DNA of 64,000 nucleotides. Source: Septoria linicola (lineage: Eukaryota > Ascomycota > Dothideomycetes > Mycosphaerellales > Mycosphaerellaceae). The DNA is taken from the NCBI GenBank assembly GCA_024114885.1, contig CP099426.1, positions 1,860,001 to 1,924,000 of the forward strand, in the 5' to 3' direction. Positions 21,657 through 32,461 of this stretch are shown one piece after another; the first letter of the stretch is position 1; the number at the start of each line of letters is the position of its first letter. A program made the position numbers and the translations under genes. The notes beneath the pieces are model-generated. The model did no database searches. It was not told where the DNA came from and saw only the letters and a program-made list of their open reading frames with translations.

Positions 21657-22400
21657 TCAACCTCGACTATCTCTGCGAGTGCGCTCGGCTAACCACCATG
21701 ATCTCTCGAGCTGAGCTGCTCGCTTGTTAGCACGCTCCGCATGGCACCGCAGGACTTCCTCGAGGTCTGGAGCTGCTCGATGAAGACGTGGCATTTGCAC
21801 ACCAGTATCGACAGAATCGCGAGCAAACTGCAGATAGTCACTCGTGGTCCACGCGGAACGTCCATCGATATGGTCTTGGAGTCGCACGTGGACAGTCACC
21901 TCCGGAGTCTCTAGTCTGCTAGAATCCTCCGGGATCGAGCCAACATGTTGTGGCAGCCGGTCAGCAAAGATGACGACATCGTCGGCAGTACGTTGATGGT
22001 ACCCACCGTAATAGTCGTACTTCTGCTTCAAGCGCGAGGGCGGTTGGCCGGCGCTCTTCTTACGGTGATGCTGAGAAGCGATTTCGAACAGGCTAGGTGA
22101 AGCGGAATGAAGTGGTGGCAGCACGAATTGTCCATCCGACTGCTGAATGGCGCGTATGTACTCGTCAGTTGTCCATGCGGCGCGTCCATCGTGGTGGTCT
22201 TCAAGGCGAAAGAAGAGGAATGTCACTTCTGGTTCAAGAAGAGCTTGCACTTCATCTTCGGTCTCGGCCGGCAAGGAGCTGACGTTGCTGGGAAGAGAAT
22301 CTGTGAAGAACACCATATCGCCAATGTCCCTATACTGGTATCCATTGTCGCCGTAGAACACACTCAGCGCCGTCATGGGATGTCTGGTCCATTGCGACAT
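21657..22400 (-). CDS. Unknown protein with two internal repeats (247 aa)
   Basis: A single uninterrupted frame starts at the ATG in TGACAATGTCG. The protein is made of two related halves of roughly 95 residues. Half one (about residues 16-115) has DMVFFTDSLPSNV, LEPEVTFLFFRLEDHHDGR and AAWTTDEYIRAIQQS. Half two (about 130-225) has DVVIFADRLPQHV, ETPEVTVHVRLQDHIDGR and SAWTTSDYLQFARDS. The shared core is therefore P-E-V-T-x-x-x-R-L-x-D-H-x-D-G-R-x-A-W-T-T-x-x-Y. A basic, Trp-containing tail follows. I do not recognise the repeat unit as a named domain. There is no signal peptide or membrane segment. The conserved W-T-T and Asp/His residues suggest a folded, possibly ligand-binding module, by inference only. 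Confidence 0.65.
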   Translation of the reverse strand: MSQWTRHPMTALSVFYGDNGYQYRDIGDMVFFTDSLPSNVSSLPAETEDEVQALLEPEVTFLFFRLEDHHDGRAAWTTDEYIRAIQQSDGQFVLPPLHSASPSLFEIASQHHRKKSAGQPPSRLKQKYDYYGGYHQRTADDVVIFADRLPQHVGSIPEDSSRLETPEVTVHVRLQDHIDGRSAWTTSDYLQFARDSVDTGVQMPRLHRAAPDLEEVLRCHAERANKRAAQLERSWWLAERTRRDSRG

Positions 22401-22764
22401 TGTCAGCTAGGAGGATTGAGCTCATCGGGGTTGATGGGTACGAAGAGGTTGTTACACTTTTTCGAGCAAACGAGAGAAGGATCTGCAACCCTCCCTTCTT
22501 TCATGGTATGGTCTACGCTAGGAGCATCGAGCAGCATTGCACACTTTTGCTCTCCAGAAATATCAATTCAACCACTAGAAAGAGACTGAGTGCAACGAAA
22601 AAGCGTCAATTACGTATGCGGTATGAGTAACAGGAACGTGGCTGAGGCCCTGGGTCTCTCTCGAACAAGACACTTCTTCTGCACAGATGTCTTCATTTCA
22701 CCCCATCAAGGACCGCTATCCCCCACTATCGACGCTGTATCCGGCACGCCATATTGGGGCCAAC
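22401..22764. other. Intergenic, no gene seen
   Basis: This is the upstream region of the repeat protein and the 3' flank of family Y copy 1. Nothing recognisable. Confidence 0.5.
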
Positions 22765-23681
22765 TTACCAGCCGGCTGTCAAAGTAATGCCTGAAGCACT
22801 CGCTGCTCTGCGAACGACAGCTTTGTGACCGGAACGACGCTGGACTTCTTCCCGATCTGTTGCAGCGACTACAATCCTCCTCCATCCTGCGGGCGCAGCT
22901 AATCTGCCATTCTTGTCTCTGCGATACGGCTCCGTCGACTGCGACTTCAGAGCTCTCATCTTGATTCCGGCCTTCCCAAAACCATAGCCATCGATAGCCT
23001 CAGAATGAACACCGTCGAATATCTTCGTCACGTTAAGCCACTCAATTTGGTTTTGCGCAGTCTTGGGTAGAGCTTCGATGGCGTAGAGGAGAGTGTACTC
23101 TGCCATGGGCTGCTCTGCCCAAGAGAATCTGGGCTCCGCTGGCTTCAACTCGGGATTCCCTTCCGATGCGCTCTCCGATTCTGGTGTACTGGACCTCTGC
23201 TTGGGTGTTGCCGCTTGAGTAGCACAGAGCATGCCAGACGGAGGAGAGGCCACACACTGTCCTGCCGCGTGGAGGTTTCCGCGTATGCTTTACTGAAGAG
23301 AGAGTCGCCCTCCGACGAGGATGACTCTCCTGTGGGTGGACCGGGATCATCAGCCTAAAACCGCCACGCAAATGGACTGTTCGATGGATGCGGAAGGTCA
23401 TCCAATGCCGACTCTTGCGAGCTATAAGTCGCTCTCTGGACATTCGTGTCGTTCACGCCCTTATCGAAAACGCCAGGGCCGCCAGTGGTGGTAAGGTCGA
23501 GCCGAGCTGTAGAGGCAAGGCGCATCGGCAAGAACTTTCTTCGACCATGGAATGAATGCAAACGCTGTTGTCTGACTCTTGGCTCGAGGACCGGAAGGCT
23601 CATTGGCACTGGATCGACGAACACGCCGAGTCCACCGGTAACGTCCTCCACAGTGTAGCGGAGTGCTTTCTTTTCGGACAT
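22765..23681 (-). pseudogene. Unknown protein, family Y copy 1, frame broken
   Basis: From ATG 23681 one frame runs as MSEKKALRYTVEDV..GVFVDPVPMS..VRQQRLHSFHGRRKFL and meets a TAG at 23357-23355. Protein-like sequence goes on in that frame (ADDPGPPTGESSSSEGDSL). The C-terminal part is in a different frame, 23253-22765, and holds YTLLYAIEALPKTAQNQIEWLNV, FDGVHSEAIDGYGFG, AGWRRIVVAA and a final AGW. Both halves match copy 2 (24562-26054), so they belong together. An intron spanning the stop and the frame change cannot be fully excluded, but I see no good donor/acceptor pair. Function unknown. Confidence 0.55.
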
Positions 23682-24561
23682 GGCCTGCTGGAGAGTGAGA
23701 ATACTGTTGCATCGACAACACATCTTGTTCAACCGCACCTCGAGTCGCCCGGTACCCTAGTCCCGTCGCCGCCAAATGCTCAGAGGCAATTCCCCTACTT
23801 ACGCAATGACCTCAAAACCACGGCGATGACGTGTACGGCGTGTTTGGTGTACGGTAGCCCTCAAGAGATCGAGTGAAGTCCGTTGTAGAGCTAAAGTACG
23901 GGTTTTGCGTTGAGGGAACTATGTTTCCACACTGCACGAAAGACGCAAGCAGCACAAGATCGACGCTAGCGCACTAGCGTCTGCAGGGCGACCGTCATGG
24001 GCGTCGACGTCAAACGAAGGGGCGCAGAGGGTATACTCAACTCCAAATAGCTGTTGGTAGTGTTGAATATACGACAGAACTATTCAAAGAAAAGGAAATG
24101 CTAGCGTTCTTGGAGGGGTCGACGTCCGACTGCAGCTACTCACGCAGGATTTTGGATTCGAAGACCATCTCAAGCTATGCACTTGGACCTTCGCTTCCTC
24201 AAAGCACAAGTTTGCTCTCATGGCCCTTTGTATGTCGCCATTTTCAGCGTCACTATGGTCGGTTAGACCAGAGCACCAGAAGCTACTGGACAACTACGGC
24301 TATGCTCTCCGCACAACACGAGCTTCTGCCATCCAGGTTTCCAGCACTAGTACACTTGCATTTCTGTTGAGAGATGCGTACTACTCCTCGGCCGACGGGC
24401 TCCTAGGTATCGCAGCATGTAGAACGAGCAGACTGCTCGGATGAGCCTTCTCACTGTCGCCCTGACACAGAGCTCTAGAAGTCACACCTCTGCCATGTTG
24501 CGACTTCTGTCGCACTCCATCCAGCATTTTCAGAACCCAAGCAGCCTGCATGTCACTTTTC
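23682..24561. other. Intergenic between family Y copies
   Basis: This 880-bp spacer carries the promoter of copy 1 and the 3' flank of copy 2. Only short frames on either strand; no repeat copy or RNA gene recognised. Confidence 0.5.
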
Positions 24562-26054
24562 TACCAGCCAGCGATCATAGCAATCCCCATATCACTAGTC
24601 GTCTGCCTAACAGCAGCTTTGTGGTCTCTACGACGCCGTGCCTCTTCCTGATTCGATGCAGGAAGCAAGATCCTCCTCCAAGCCTCTGAAACTGCGAGCT
24701 GTCCGTTCCCATCTTGCCTCCGTCGGCACGTACTCTGCGCCCGCAGCGTCTCAATGTTGATACCGTTCGGGCCGATCTCATATCACCCCATATCTACAGC
24801 ATGAATACGGTCGAATATCATCTTGATATAATCCCATGCAAAGTGGTTCATGACGGACCTTGGGAGTCCATCCAGCAAGAAGTGGAGCGTCAATCTCGTT
24901 AGAGGACGCTCTGTCCATAGGTACCTGACTCCTCGCTCCACGATTGGGCCGTTCCGACCACCCGGATCATCAGCGCTCGTATGCTCCAGGTTCTGTCTCT
25001 CTGCGTTCTGATCTTCTTCCCTAGAGGTCTCCTGCGTGCCATGGGATGTCGCTGACTGGAGAAGCTGCTCAGATGCTTTCTGGGCAACATCCTGCTGTGG
25101 AGAGACACCACTGCGCAGCGTTGTAGCCTTGCTGTCCACTTCGAAGGCCACAGCGCCATGTGGATTCGCTTCCAATACACTTCCCATACTGTCGTTCTCC
25201 CTTGAGTTATGGGCAGACACAAGATTCAGAGTGCCGTTCGCCATGGTTGGCTTGAGCCCAAAGCTCAGAATTGGTGATGGAGAAGCTATCGGAGGAGATC
25301 CTGCATGACTAATAGGTTCACCTTCTTCCAGTATATACCGGAAGGCGCTCAGGACTATCTCTGAGCCCGATCCCGCAAGGAACTCCTCGCAAGTCTCCCG
25401 CGACATATCTTGTATTTCGATCGTTCGTGGTCGTACCTCACCAAAGCCATAAACGTCGTCCCTGCTTGGGTTTGGCAGATGTGGGCCACTGATACTGTAA
25501 GGGATGCTCGAGACGTTCCGAACTGCCACGATGCGGCTGTCATGATGGGCGCGTAGGCTTTGCTGTCTCACGATATCGCTTTGCCGAGTTGCACTTTTTG
25601 GTGGCGGATCTCCGAATACATCGAGACTCCACGCGTCAGCTTCAGGAAGATTATCGCTTGGTATCGATCCATATGGGGACTGTGCTGCTGTCACTTGCTG
25701 ACTATCGCTGTTTCTCAAGTCCTCGCCCGGATCTTCTAAGTTTTGAGCAGCGCTGGTCGACGACCCTCCTGGGAAAGCTGCTTCTTGCAGACCCGGTAGC
25801 ACTAGTTCAGCTCCTCTACTTGTCTCGAGATGGCCACGGGAGCTTCCAGCCCGATTCTTGTGCTCTGTTCCGTTTGAAGATGTCTGTTCAGTGGAGGCCA
25901 CCGCTGTGCCCGACTGAAGCATTTCGCCCGCTGACTGGAAGAGCAGCCCGTTTCCAGGTGGCCTGAAGCTAGGTTCCCGAGCTCCAAGCTTATCATCAGA
26001 CATCATGGCTTGACCTGACATGTTGTTGAGGCCTCGGTCTGTCGGTTTGTACAC
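24562..26054 (-). pseudogene. Unknown protein, family Y copy 2, with nonsense codon
   Basis: A frame of 423 codons from 26054 ends at TGA 24785-24783. The same frame continues without a break to TAG 24564-24562, and the continuation is clearly homologous to copy 1. After the stop come YEIGPNGINIETLRAQST, AWRRILLPA, DHKAAVRQ and a terminal AGW; copy 1 has YGFGKAGIKMRALKSQST, GWRRIVVAA, GHKAVVRR and AGW. So the TGA interrupts a once longer (~497 aa) protein. Upstream parts match copy 1 too (DVFGDPPPKS, IVRQQSLRAHHDSR). The rest is Ser/Glu/Gln rich. It is either a pseudogene or a shortened but used protein. Function unknown. Confidence 0.65.
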
Positions 26055-26869
26055 GAGCTTCCAAGTTTGACACGACGCAGATGCAGACGAGGACTTGTTA
26101 AAATGTTAGACATTTCGTGCGTCTCGAACAGTGCAGCCTGGAACAAACACGAAGGCCTAGTTGCACGGCTGCTTCACTTGACATTTCCTTCACGAAACGC
26201 TCTCGCTATCACAACAACAACGGTGACTGTGCTTCGACACACGAAACGAAACAACATGCGGATTGGATCTGTAGATAGCACTCTCTACTGTTACACTGAC
26301 AGCAGCGGCACATTGACCCATCTTAGTCGTCGCTAGCCTCAATACTCGACGATCATTCTCAGGAGAGAACTCCCATCTCCGGAGTGCAAGAACCACACGA
26401 ATTACATTGGAACGAGGAGCAAACAGTGCAGAGTCCTGGAGAACACTCTGAATGTATGGCTCAAAAGTCTGATCTCAAGTGACTGTTCCTCGTGACATGT
26501 GTGATAGACAGGCGTTAGACTGATTTCCGATTTCATTCCCAGAAATATCTACTTCACCCTATGCTTCACAAATACAGAGTCTTAGCTGCCTGGTCCCGTT
26601 CGGCAACACATGCAACGCTGACAAGGCTGCCAAAAGGCGAGTGACACCCCCTCAAACCCACTGAGCATGAACGCTCCCAGTTGCCCATGATCGCTCCCAT
26701 ATGAAAAACTTGCCCTCCCACAAAGCATGATATCCCGACTCAAACAATGCGCCACAGCGCAGTCCAGCGCCTGATAACGATAACACCTTCCAACAGACTT
26801 CCGACCAGGAGCGTTCAGCTTATATCCAGTTCTCCCAAATCATACCAGCGCCACGGTTGCCATCTACTC
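26055..26869. other. Intergenic, no gene seen
   Basis: An 815-bp stretch lies between family Y copy 2 and family X copy 2, both minus strand. Short frames only. Confidence 0.55.
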
Positions 26870-28192
26870 TTAAGTACAGTCCAGCTCTCCCGCGCCGCCT
26901 GTCGTTCCAAAGAGATCGCTGTCCGCAGCTGTGTCGAAGGAAAACGGAATCGACTGCATGTCGCCATAGGAAGGTGTTGGTGAGCTTGTCATGGGCGTCG
27001 GGTGGAAGTTCTGCTGCTCTCTTGCGGCCGCGTTTCTGCCCCTCGTCACAGCATTCTTCTTCCTCCTCGCCTTCAGTCCCTTGTTCCGATCAGCCTCCTC
27101 TTTGTCCATGGCTTTCTTCGCGTTCACTCTCGAGTTGTCCGCCTTCCGCCTCATGTATGCTGCGGGCGAACGAACAATGTCGGGAATGTTGGTGCCAGTC
27201 ACGATGTCGTGCGCCACGTACTTGTCTTTAGCGACGGCCTCGATGATCTGATCAAGTCTTGCGGAGGCGATAAGGGTGGTGTCGACCTTGTAGCCTTCTT
27301 TCAAGGTCTTGCGGTTCATGACAGAGGCTGGGCAGCCATCGCGGTGCAACTTGATGACAGCCTCGATGACGAGCATCACTCGGGCTTCTGCAATGTCAGG
27401 CAAGTTTTTGATAGCGGCAGCGACGATCGCAAGTTGGCTGTTCTGATGTTCGCGCCAGTATTGTCGCTGATAGTCAAGTAACAAGACCTCCGGCGTCTCG
27501 ACTGGGGACTCGCGAAGCGCCTTGTACAGACGTCCTCCGTAATAGTGAATCCACACACTTACAATGTCTTGCCAATCATCATTGGAGACACCAAGCGGTA
27601 GCATGGTCTCCTCGGAATTCGAATTAGCAATAGCGACACGGGCATCCTCGAAGGTATCGAACAGGCAATGGTATGCGCCATCTTCAGGAATCTCAATAGA
27701 TTGCAGGACTTGAGGCTGTTCTGGCTGCGAGTCGGCCACGGGCTCGGCAAGCTCGAATGGTATACCGAAGTCCTCGACCATTGGCCATGCGTTCTGCTGA
27801 ATGTCATAGTTCAGATCCAGGCCGGTATAGTCATCGGGGAGTGTGACAAATGGGTGCTCCACGTCTCCAGGAGTCATGAGCTGCTGGACGAAGCCGAGCT
27901 CAGCCACCCCGAAGAATTGGTCTTTCTGATCTTCAAACAGTGTAGCTGCCTCGAGGTCAACAAATTCAGAGGGCAGGACAGTAGTGACGCGGGCCGGAAT
28001 TTGATTGCCCTTGGGAAGCAGGATCTCGTCGAGTTCGGCGAGTTGTTCTTCGTCCGTCTGGCCTAGTTTCGCGTAAGGATCAGTGTCAGGATTGTAGTCG
28101 ACTGTCCAGGCGTTGAGGTCGGAATCTGTAGTCAACATAGACCAAGAGCCTTGTTCGTTTTGTAAGTCCTGCATGTCTTGCTTTTCACGCAT
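26870..28192 (-). CDS. Unknown protein, family X copy 2 (440 aa)
   Basis: A single exon reads from ATG 28192 (MREKQDMQDLQNEQ); the frame is open upstream of it, but with lower coding likelihood. The N-terminal half is acidic and Gln/Pro rich. A central block YHCLFDTFEDARVAIA..WIHYYGGRLYKALRESP is followed by ARVMLVIEAVIKLHRDGCP. The conserved C-terminal module is SARLDQIIEAVAKDKYVAHDIV with TGTNIPDIVRSPAAYMRRK, and then a strongly basic stretch (NKGLKARRKKNAVTRGR), probably nuclear targeting. The module is shared with 16989-18947. No named domain is recognised. A Dothideomycete-type expanded family is my inference. Confidence 0.7.
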   Translation of the reverse strand: MREKQDMQDLQNEQGSWSMLTTDSDLNAWTVDYNPDTDPYAKLGQTDEEQLAELDEILLPKGNQIPARVTTVLPSEFVDLEAATLFEDQKDQFFGVAELGFVQQLMTPGDVEHPFVTLPDDYTGLDLNYDIQQNAWPMVEDFGIPFELAEPVADSQPEQPQVLQSIEIPEDGAYHCLFDTFEDARVAIANSNSEETMLPLGVSNDDWQDIVSVWIHYYGGRLYKALRESPVETPEVLLLDYQRQYWREHQNSQLAIVAAAIKNLPDIAEARVMLVIEAVIKLHRDGCPASVMNRKTLKEGYKVDTTLIASARLDQIIEAVAKDKYVAHDIVTGTNIPDIVRSPAAYMRRKADNSRVNAKKAMDKEEADRNKGLKARRKKNAVTRGRNAAAREQQNFHPTPMTSSPTPSYGDMQSIPFSFDTAADSDLFGTTGGAGELDCT

Positions 28193-29048
28193 GGCTGAAT
28201 GGAAGTTGCCTGAGACCTGGTCTTGATTGTGGCTCAGATTTGAGGCTGGCAGAGTCGTTTCGGCTGGGTGAGACTTGCTGATTCGAGTGTGTCGACAATG
28301 TATGCATTGTGGTAACAGAATATATGGTAAGATTTGTGATACTTGTACAGGATCTGTAAATGTGTTGTGCTGGCCGCGTGAAGATTTACAACACTCAGCG
28401 TCTGTTGTGGTCAAGGGAGAGTGACTGCTCGCTAATAAAGGCCAACAAAGGTTTTGTTGAACGCTCGATGCTGTGCTCAGAGAGTGAGCAGATAAGGTGC
28501 TCCTGTCTAATTGACCTTCACGTTGGAACTGAAAGGATCCGAAGGTAAGACAATGGCATTGTTAGAGCAACAAAGTGTTTCGGATAGTTGGAGGTTGAGC
28601 AGCCACCGTGGCTCCAGCATCTTTGATCTTCACGCTGAGACATTGTGGTAGAGAGGAGGTTGCTTACGCAGGAACGGCTTAGCTTGATATCATTCTCCTG
28701 TGCTTCAAAGGATGACCTTGGGTCGAGTATATCTTCTTTCATTCTTTTGTTTCTGCACTTAGCGAAATGGCGCTCGCCCTTCTCGTGCGACGGTATTCTT
28801 CCTGCTCGAGGAGCATGAATAGGCTACGAGTGGCCTGATGAATCCTGTGTCCAGGCATATTGACCAAGTCTAGCTTCTGGGCAGAATACATCTGCCTTCG
28901 TTTGGGGTATCCTGGAGACGCCCTAATTTATGCCTTAGGGATTGCTCAAGCGAGCCCGAACATCGGCGTTAAGGCGTCCCATGGTGACATAGCCATATTG
29001 AGATATCCTCATCGTCTGCAGCCCAGTAATAATCTGGAGTACCACAAC
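28193..29048. other. Divergent intergenic region, no gene seen
   Basis: This spans the promoters of family X copy 2 and the cupin gene. The cupin frame stays open upstream to 28860 but that part lacks cupin features and is probably 5' UTR. Confidence 0.5.
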
Positions 29049-29423
29049 ATGCCAAAACCAGAGATCGAGTTCAAGCCTACTGCTTCCTTTCCGAAGACAG
29101 AGAGTTCCGGCCTGATTACTCAATCACTGTCCATGGACAATGATACTGGAGACAGCACTGTGCTCCTCACATACCCCGCCGGGAGTCGCTGGGGTGAGCC
29201 TATCTGCAAGCATGAGTACTGGGAGGAGGTGTACATAATTTCTGGCCGAATATACGATGAAGGCTTGAAGCAGTGGTTTGGAGCTGGAGACTATTGCTGT
29301 CGCCCTCCGGGCATGGTTCATGGACCATTCTTGGCCGACGAGGTTGAGGGATGCAGAGAAATCTGCTGGCTGCGATATCCGAGGCGAGACGAGGCTGTTG
29401 CAGGTGTGAAGCCCAATGCGTGA
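29049..29423 (+). CDS. Small cupin (ChrR-like) protein, 124 aa
   Basis: I start at ATG 29049 (ACCACAACATGCC), because upstream in-frame codons carry no domain. The protein is one cupin barrel. Motif 1 is seen as CKHEYWEEVYIISGRIYD, with His and Glu ligands spaced as in G-x5-H-x-H-x3-4-E-x6-G (the second His is replaced by Tyr). Motif 2 is GAGDYCCRPPGMVHGPF with the last metal-binding His. It resembles ChrR-type or quercetinase-like small cupins that bind a metal and act as small dioxygenases or hydrolases. No substrate can be named. There is no signal peptide. It is cytosolic by default. Confidence 0.82.
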   Translation: MPKPEIEFKPTASFPKTESSGLITQSLSMDNDTGDSTVLLTYPAGSRWGEPICKHEYWEEVYIISGRIYDEGLKQWFGAGDYCCRPPGMVHGPFLADEVEGCREICWLRYPRRDEAVAGVKPNA

Positions 29424-29686
29424 GAAGAGAACTCCAGAACTGGACTTCTGGATGGCGGCATTTGGCTCGAGGTATGAGACTCATCAGCAAGGAAACCAAT
29501 ACAGAATGCTTCGGAACTATGTCTGCTCAGAGGAGGTATCGAGGTTGGGCCGCGTGGTTTCTGAGCGCGAAGTTGGGCGGAGACGCCATCGACATGTGCG
29601 TTAACCTTTGGCACGTCTGTATCATCCATAGCTTGTGACAACGGAGTCGTGCCCTCACAGCCACGTCAACGTCTCCTTCGTTCTGC

Positions 29687-31149
29687 TTAGCGTTCGTCCT
29701 CGCGGCACATCCATTTAAGCACCTCATGCGTTCCATGCTGCTCGGCTCTTGCAGACTCTCCACGGTGCATGAACCGGATCGAACCGTTCACGCTTCGGAC
29801 AATCCTGTCGCTGCGCCTTGGTAGCATTGATGCTGATCCAGGTCCTGGGTGCTTCGCTGATTTCCGCACAGATAGCGTCCGTGTAGCTACGTCAGCATAG
29901 TTGCCTCTGTCTGAAGAGGCGGCATCCTCTCCGCCTCTCAAGCGTCCACTCTTCAGCCAGCTCCTCAGATTGGAGCCAACACTCATCGGGAGTCTCGACC
30001 GAAAGTTCCTCGAGGTGACTCCGGCGTCATCGGTCAGGTACAATATCTCTTCAGCTGGTGTCTGGGCTGGGACACATTCGCTGCACAGGTATCTTCTATA
30101 AGCCGCACAAGATCCCAGCTGCTTTTCGTACCAAAGAGCATCAAGGCTGGAAAGCGCTGATGGCAGCCGAATTGTGCGTTCGACCTTCCGCTCAAGCAAA
30201 TCGAAAATGGTACAGATCATCAGCTCTCTGATCCTCAAGTCGTTTGTGCACTCGATCTTGCAGTCCAACATTACACCAACCTGTGAGGGCCTGCGTGCAT
30301 ATACCGATACTCGAACGTCATAAACTCCTTCGGAAGCAAATGCAAGCCTCAGTCCTCCCCAAGTCTTTTCATTTTGCAGGCTGAGGGAAGCTTCAGAGCA
30401 CCGAACGGTCAATAGCCACTTCCCTGTCGATTCCTGGTATCTGCAGTTTGTTGAGCCGAACGGTAGGTTTTTGGCTTCACCATATGCTCTCAGCGAATGA
30501 ACAAGAGAATTGAGGTAGAAGTAAGACGTTTTGTCAGGTCCGAGTGCGACAGTGGATAGTGACTGCTGTGCAGGTATGGGCTGCTGGGCAGCTCCGAACC
30601 ATAGCTTTCGAGTGCAGATGCTTGAGACCCGCATAGCCGACCAAGGGATCAATCTGTTGTGGTAGCAATCAAGAATGGTCTCTGCATCCTCGTATTCGAA
30701 TATCAGCTCTATCAGCCTGTCGATTCTCTTTGGTGATTTCGCTGGTATTGGTGGCGGGTTTGACGATTCTTCTGGCTGCGCATTTATGTTGAGCGGTGAT
30801 GGCAGCAAAGAAACTGAGGAGAAGCGACTCTGGAGATCATGGTCAGCTGAAGAGAAGGCAAACGTTCACCGTAGCTTACCTTCGAGACTGACGCCCAGTC
30901 AAATGTATATGCGCTGTCTTCGCACTCGGCCTCAAAGACGCCGGCATCCTGGTCCTCGCTTCCATCATCTGAACCTTGATAGTAGAATGCTGAGCAATCC
31001 GGGCCCCAGGAAGCATCATCGCTATTCAGACTGCTTGACGACGACAACTCCCAGTCTTCGTAGTCCTCTATTGCCTTCTCCAGGTCGGCCAGATCTGTGG
31101 GGTCGGATATGGAGTCAGGTACCTCGTCGGACGTATCTGAAGACGCCAT
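29687..31149 (-). CDS. Unknown acidic protein, 470 aa
   Basis: Exons 31149-30880 and 30829-29687 are joined in phase 0 (a GTAAGC donor and a CTCCAG acceptor). The first 90 residues are very acidic and Ser rich (DTSDEVPDSISDPTD, SSSSSLNSDDASWGPD). The body has LIELIFEYEDAETILDCYHNRL, a VHSLRAYGEAKNL segment, a run of beta-like strands (YDVRVSVYARRPSQVGVML), and IFDLLERKVERTIRLPS. The C-terminal 100 residues are basic. No domain is recognised, and there is no signal or membrane segment. Residue composition suggests a nuclear or cytosolic protein, but this is only inference. Confidence 0.7.
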
Positions 31150-32461
31150 GAGAGGATCTGTGAAGAAGTGAAAATGGCTGTGTGCGTTTCAGGTGTCGTG
31201 AAAGACTCGATAAACCTCGACCAAGTTTTGTTATCAGTATCGAGGATGAATGATGGGACACTTTGACATGTGAGTTCGTGCATGACCGTAAACCATGATT
31301 TGGCAACGCAAATGCTGTGGTGAAAATGGAAGTGAAGCTACGGCGATTTCAGTTGAAAAGTGATCACGCAAAACGCTTTCAGGGCAACGCTAACTGACAA
31401 GATTGAAGTCCCTGGCGTAAGTCGAGAGTTTCATGACGCTAGGGGCCGAAGTTGCTGGTCCAGTATCTTGTACGTTCATAGTTCATGGAGACTTGTCGCT
31501 GAAGTACGATAGCCTCTATGCGCAACATGGCCGCTTCTTGTGGGCCTCCGATGGCATGCAAAGCTTGCGCTCCAGGCTCGAGACAGGATGGGATCCTCAG
31601 AAGCATAGGGCAATCGTGAGAATTGGCATGCTAGTCAGTAGCCTCTGATCTCTATTATCCAGACTGTCTATAGTCTGTCTTCTGCGCACGGTAATTCGTT
31701 CAGCATCGCACGAGCCGTCCCCAATCTTTGGAGGTCGCACCTCGTCTGCCATGTCCTACATCATCTTTGTGCTGTTCTTGTGCCCCGAGCTAGCTATCTC
31801 GCACATACAAACGACACCTTGCGTGAACATACCACTGAGGCTGTGGCATGCTCGATGTCCCGAAGGAAACTCGGTCATCGCGATCAAGCTGACTGCCAGT
31901 ACAGAACCTCTGTTCGACGCGCAGAGTACGCCACTGTGATCTGTGATGGAATCCGCGACTGCAAGAAGGAGAAGAAGGCGGGTGGAAATGTGTGAGTTGA
32001 ACTTCTCATCCTGGCTGCATTTCTGAGTATAGACCCACATCCTCTTTGGCGAGATTCGGGTCTGACTTCGCCACACCTCCTGTGAGCTCTCCATCATCCT
32101 GATTTTCAATCATGCCTTCCACCAGCGGTTTCCCCTGCTATGCATCCAAGCCAGTTCCTCGCTCGCAAATCGCCACGATGCGATGTCACAGTCGTGCGGC
32201 TGCCGTCACACACAGGACGAGACCCGGGCGGCAGAAACGGCACGATCTGAGTGTCAGACTTGGCAGCTGGGTTGAGCTGGTATAGCCGGACCATGTTCAA
32301 CAGGGGCTTCGAGATTAGGCCGTCGCACCTGCTGTGATATCGGTTTCGACATGATTCTGGTCACAGAATGACCACTTCTTACACATTTCCATGAGTGCTC
32401 TTATTAAATTTGACACTTTCACAGTGGGACTTGTTCACATCTACCGCCTGAATTGTTCGCG
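31150..32461. other. Intergenic, no gene seen
   Basis: A 1.3-kb gap between divergent loci. The upstream 300 bp of the acidic-protein gene are AT-richer. No credible coding region, repeat or RNA. Confidence 0.55.
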
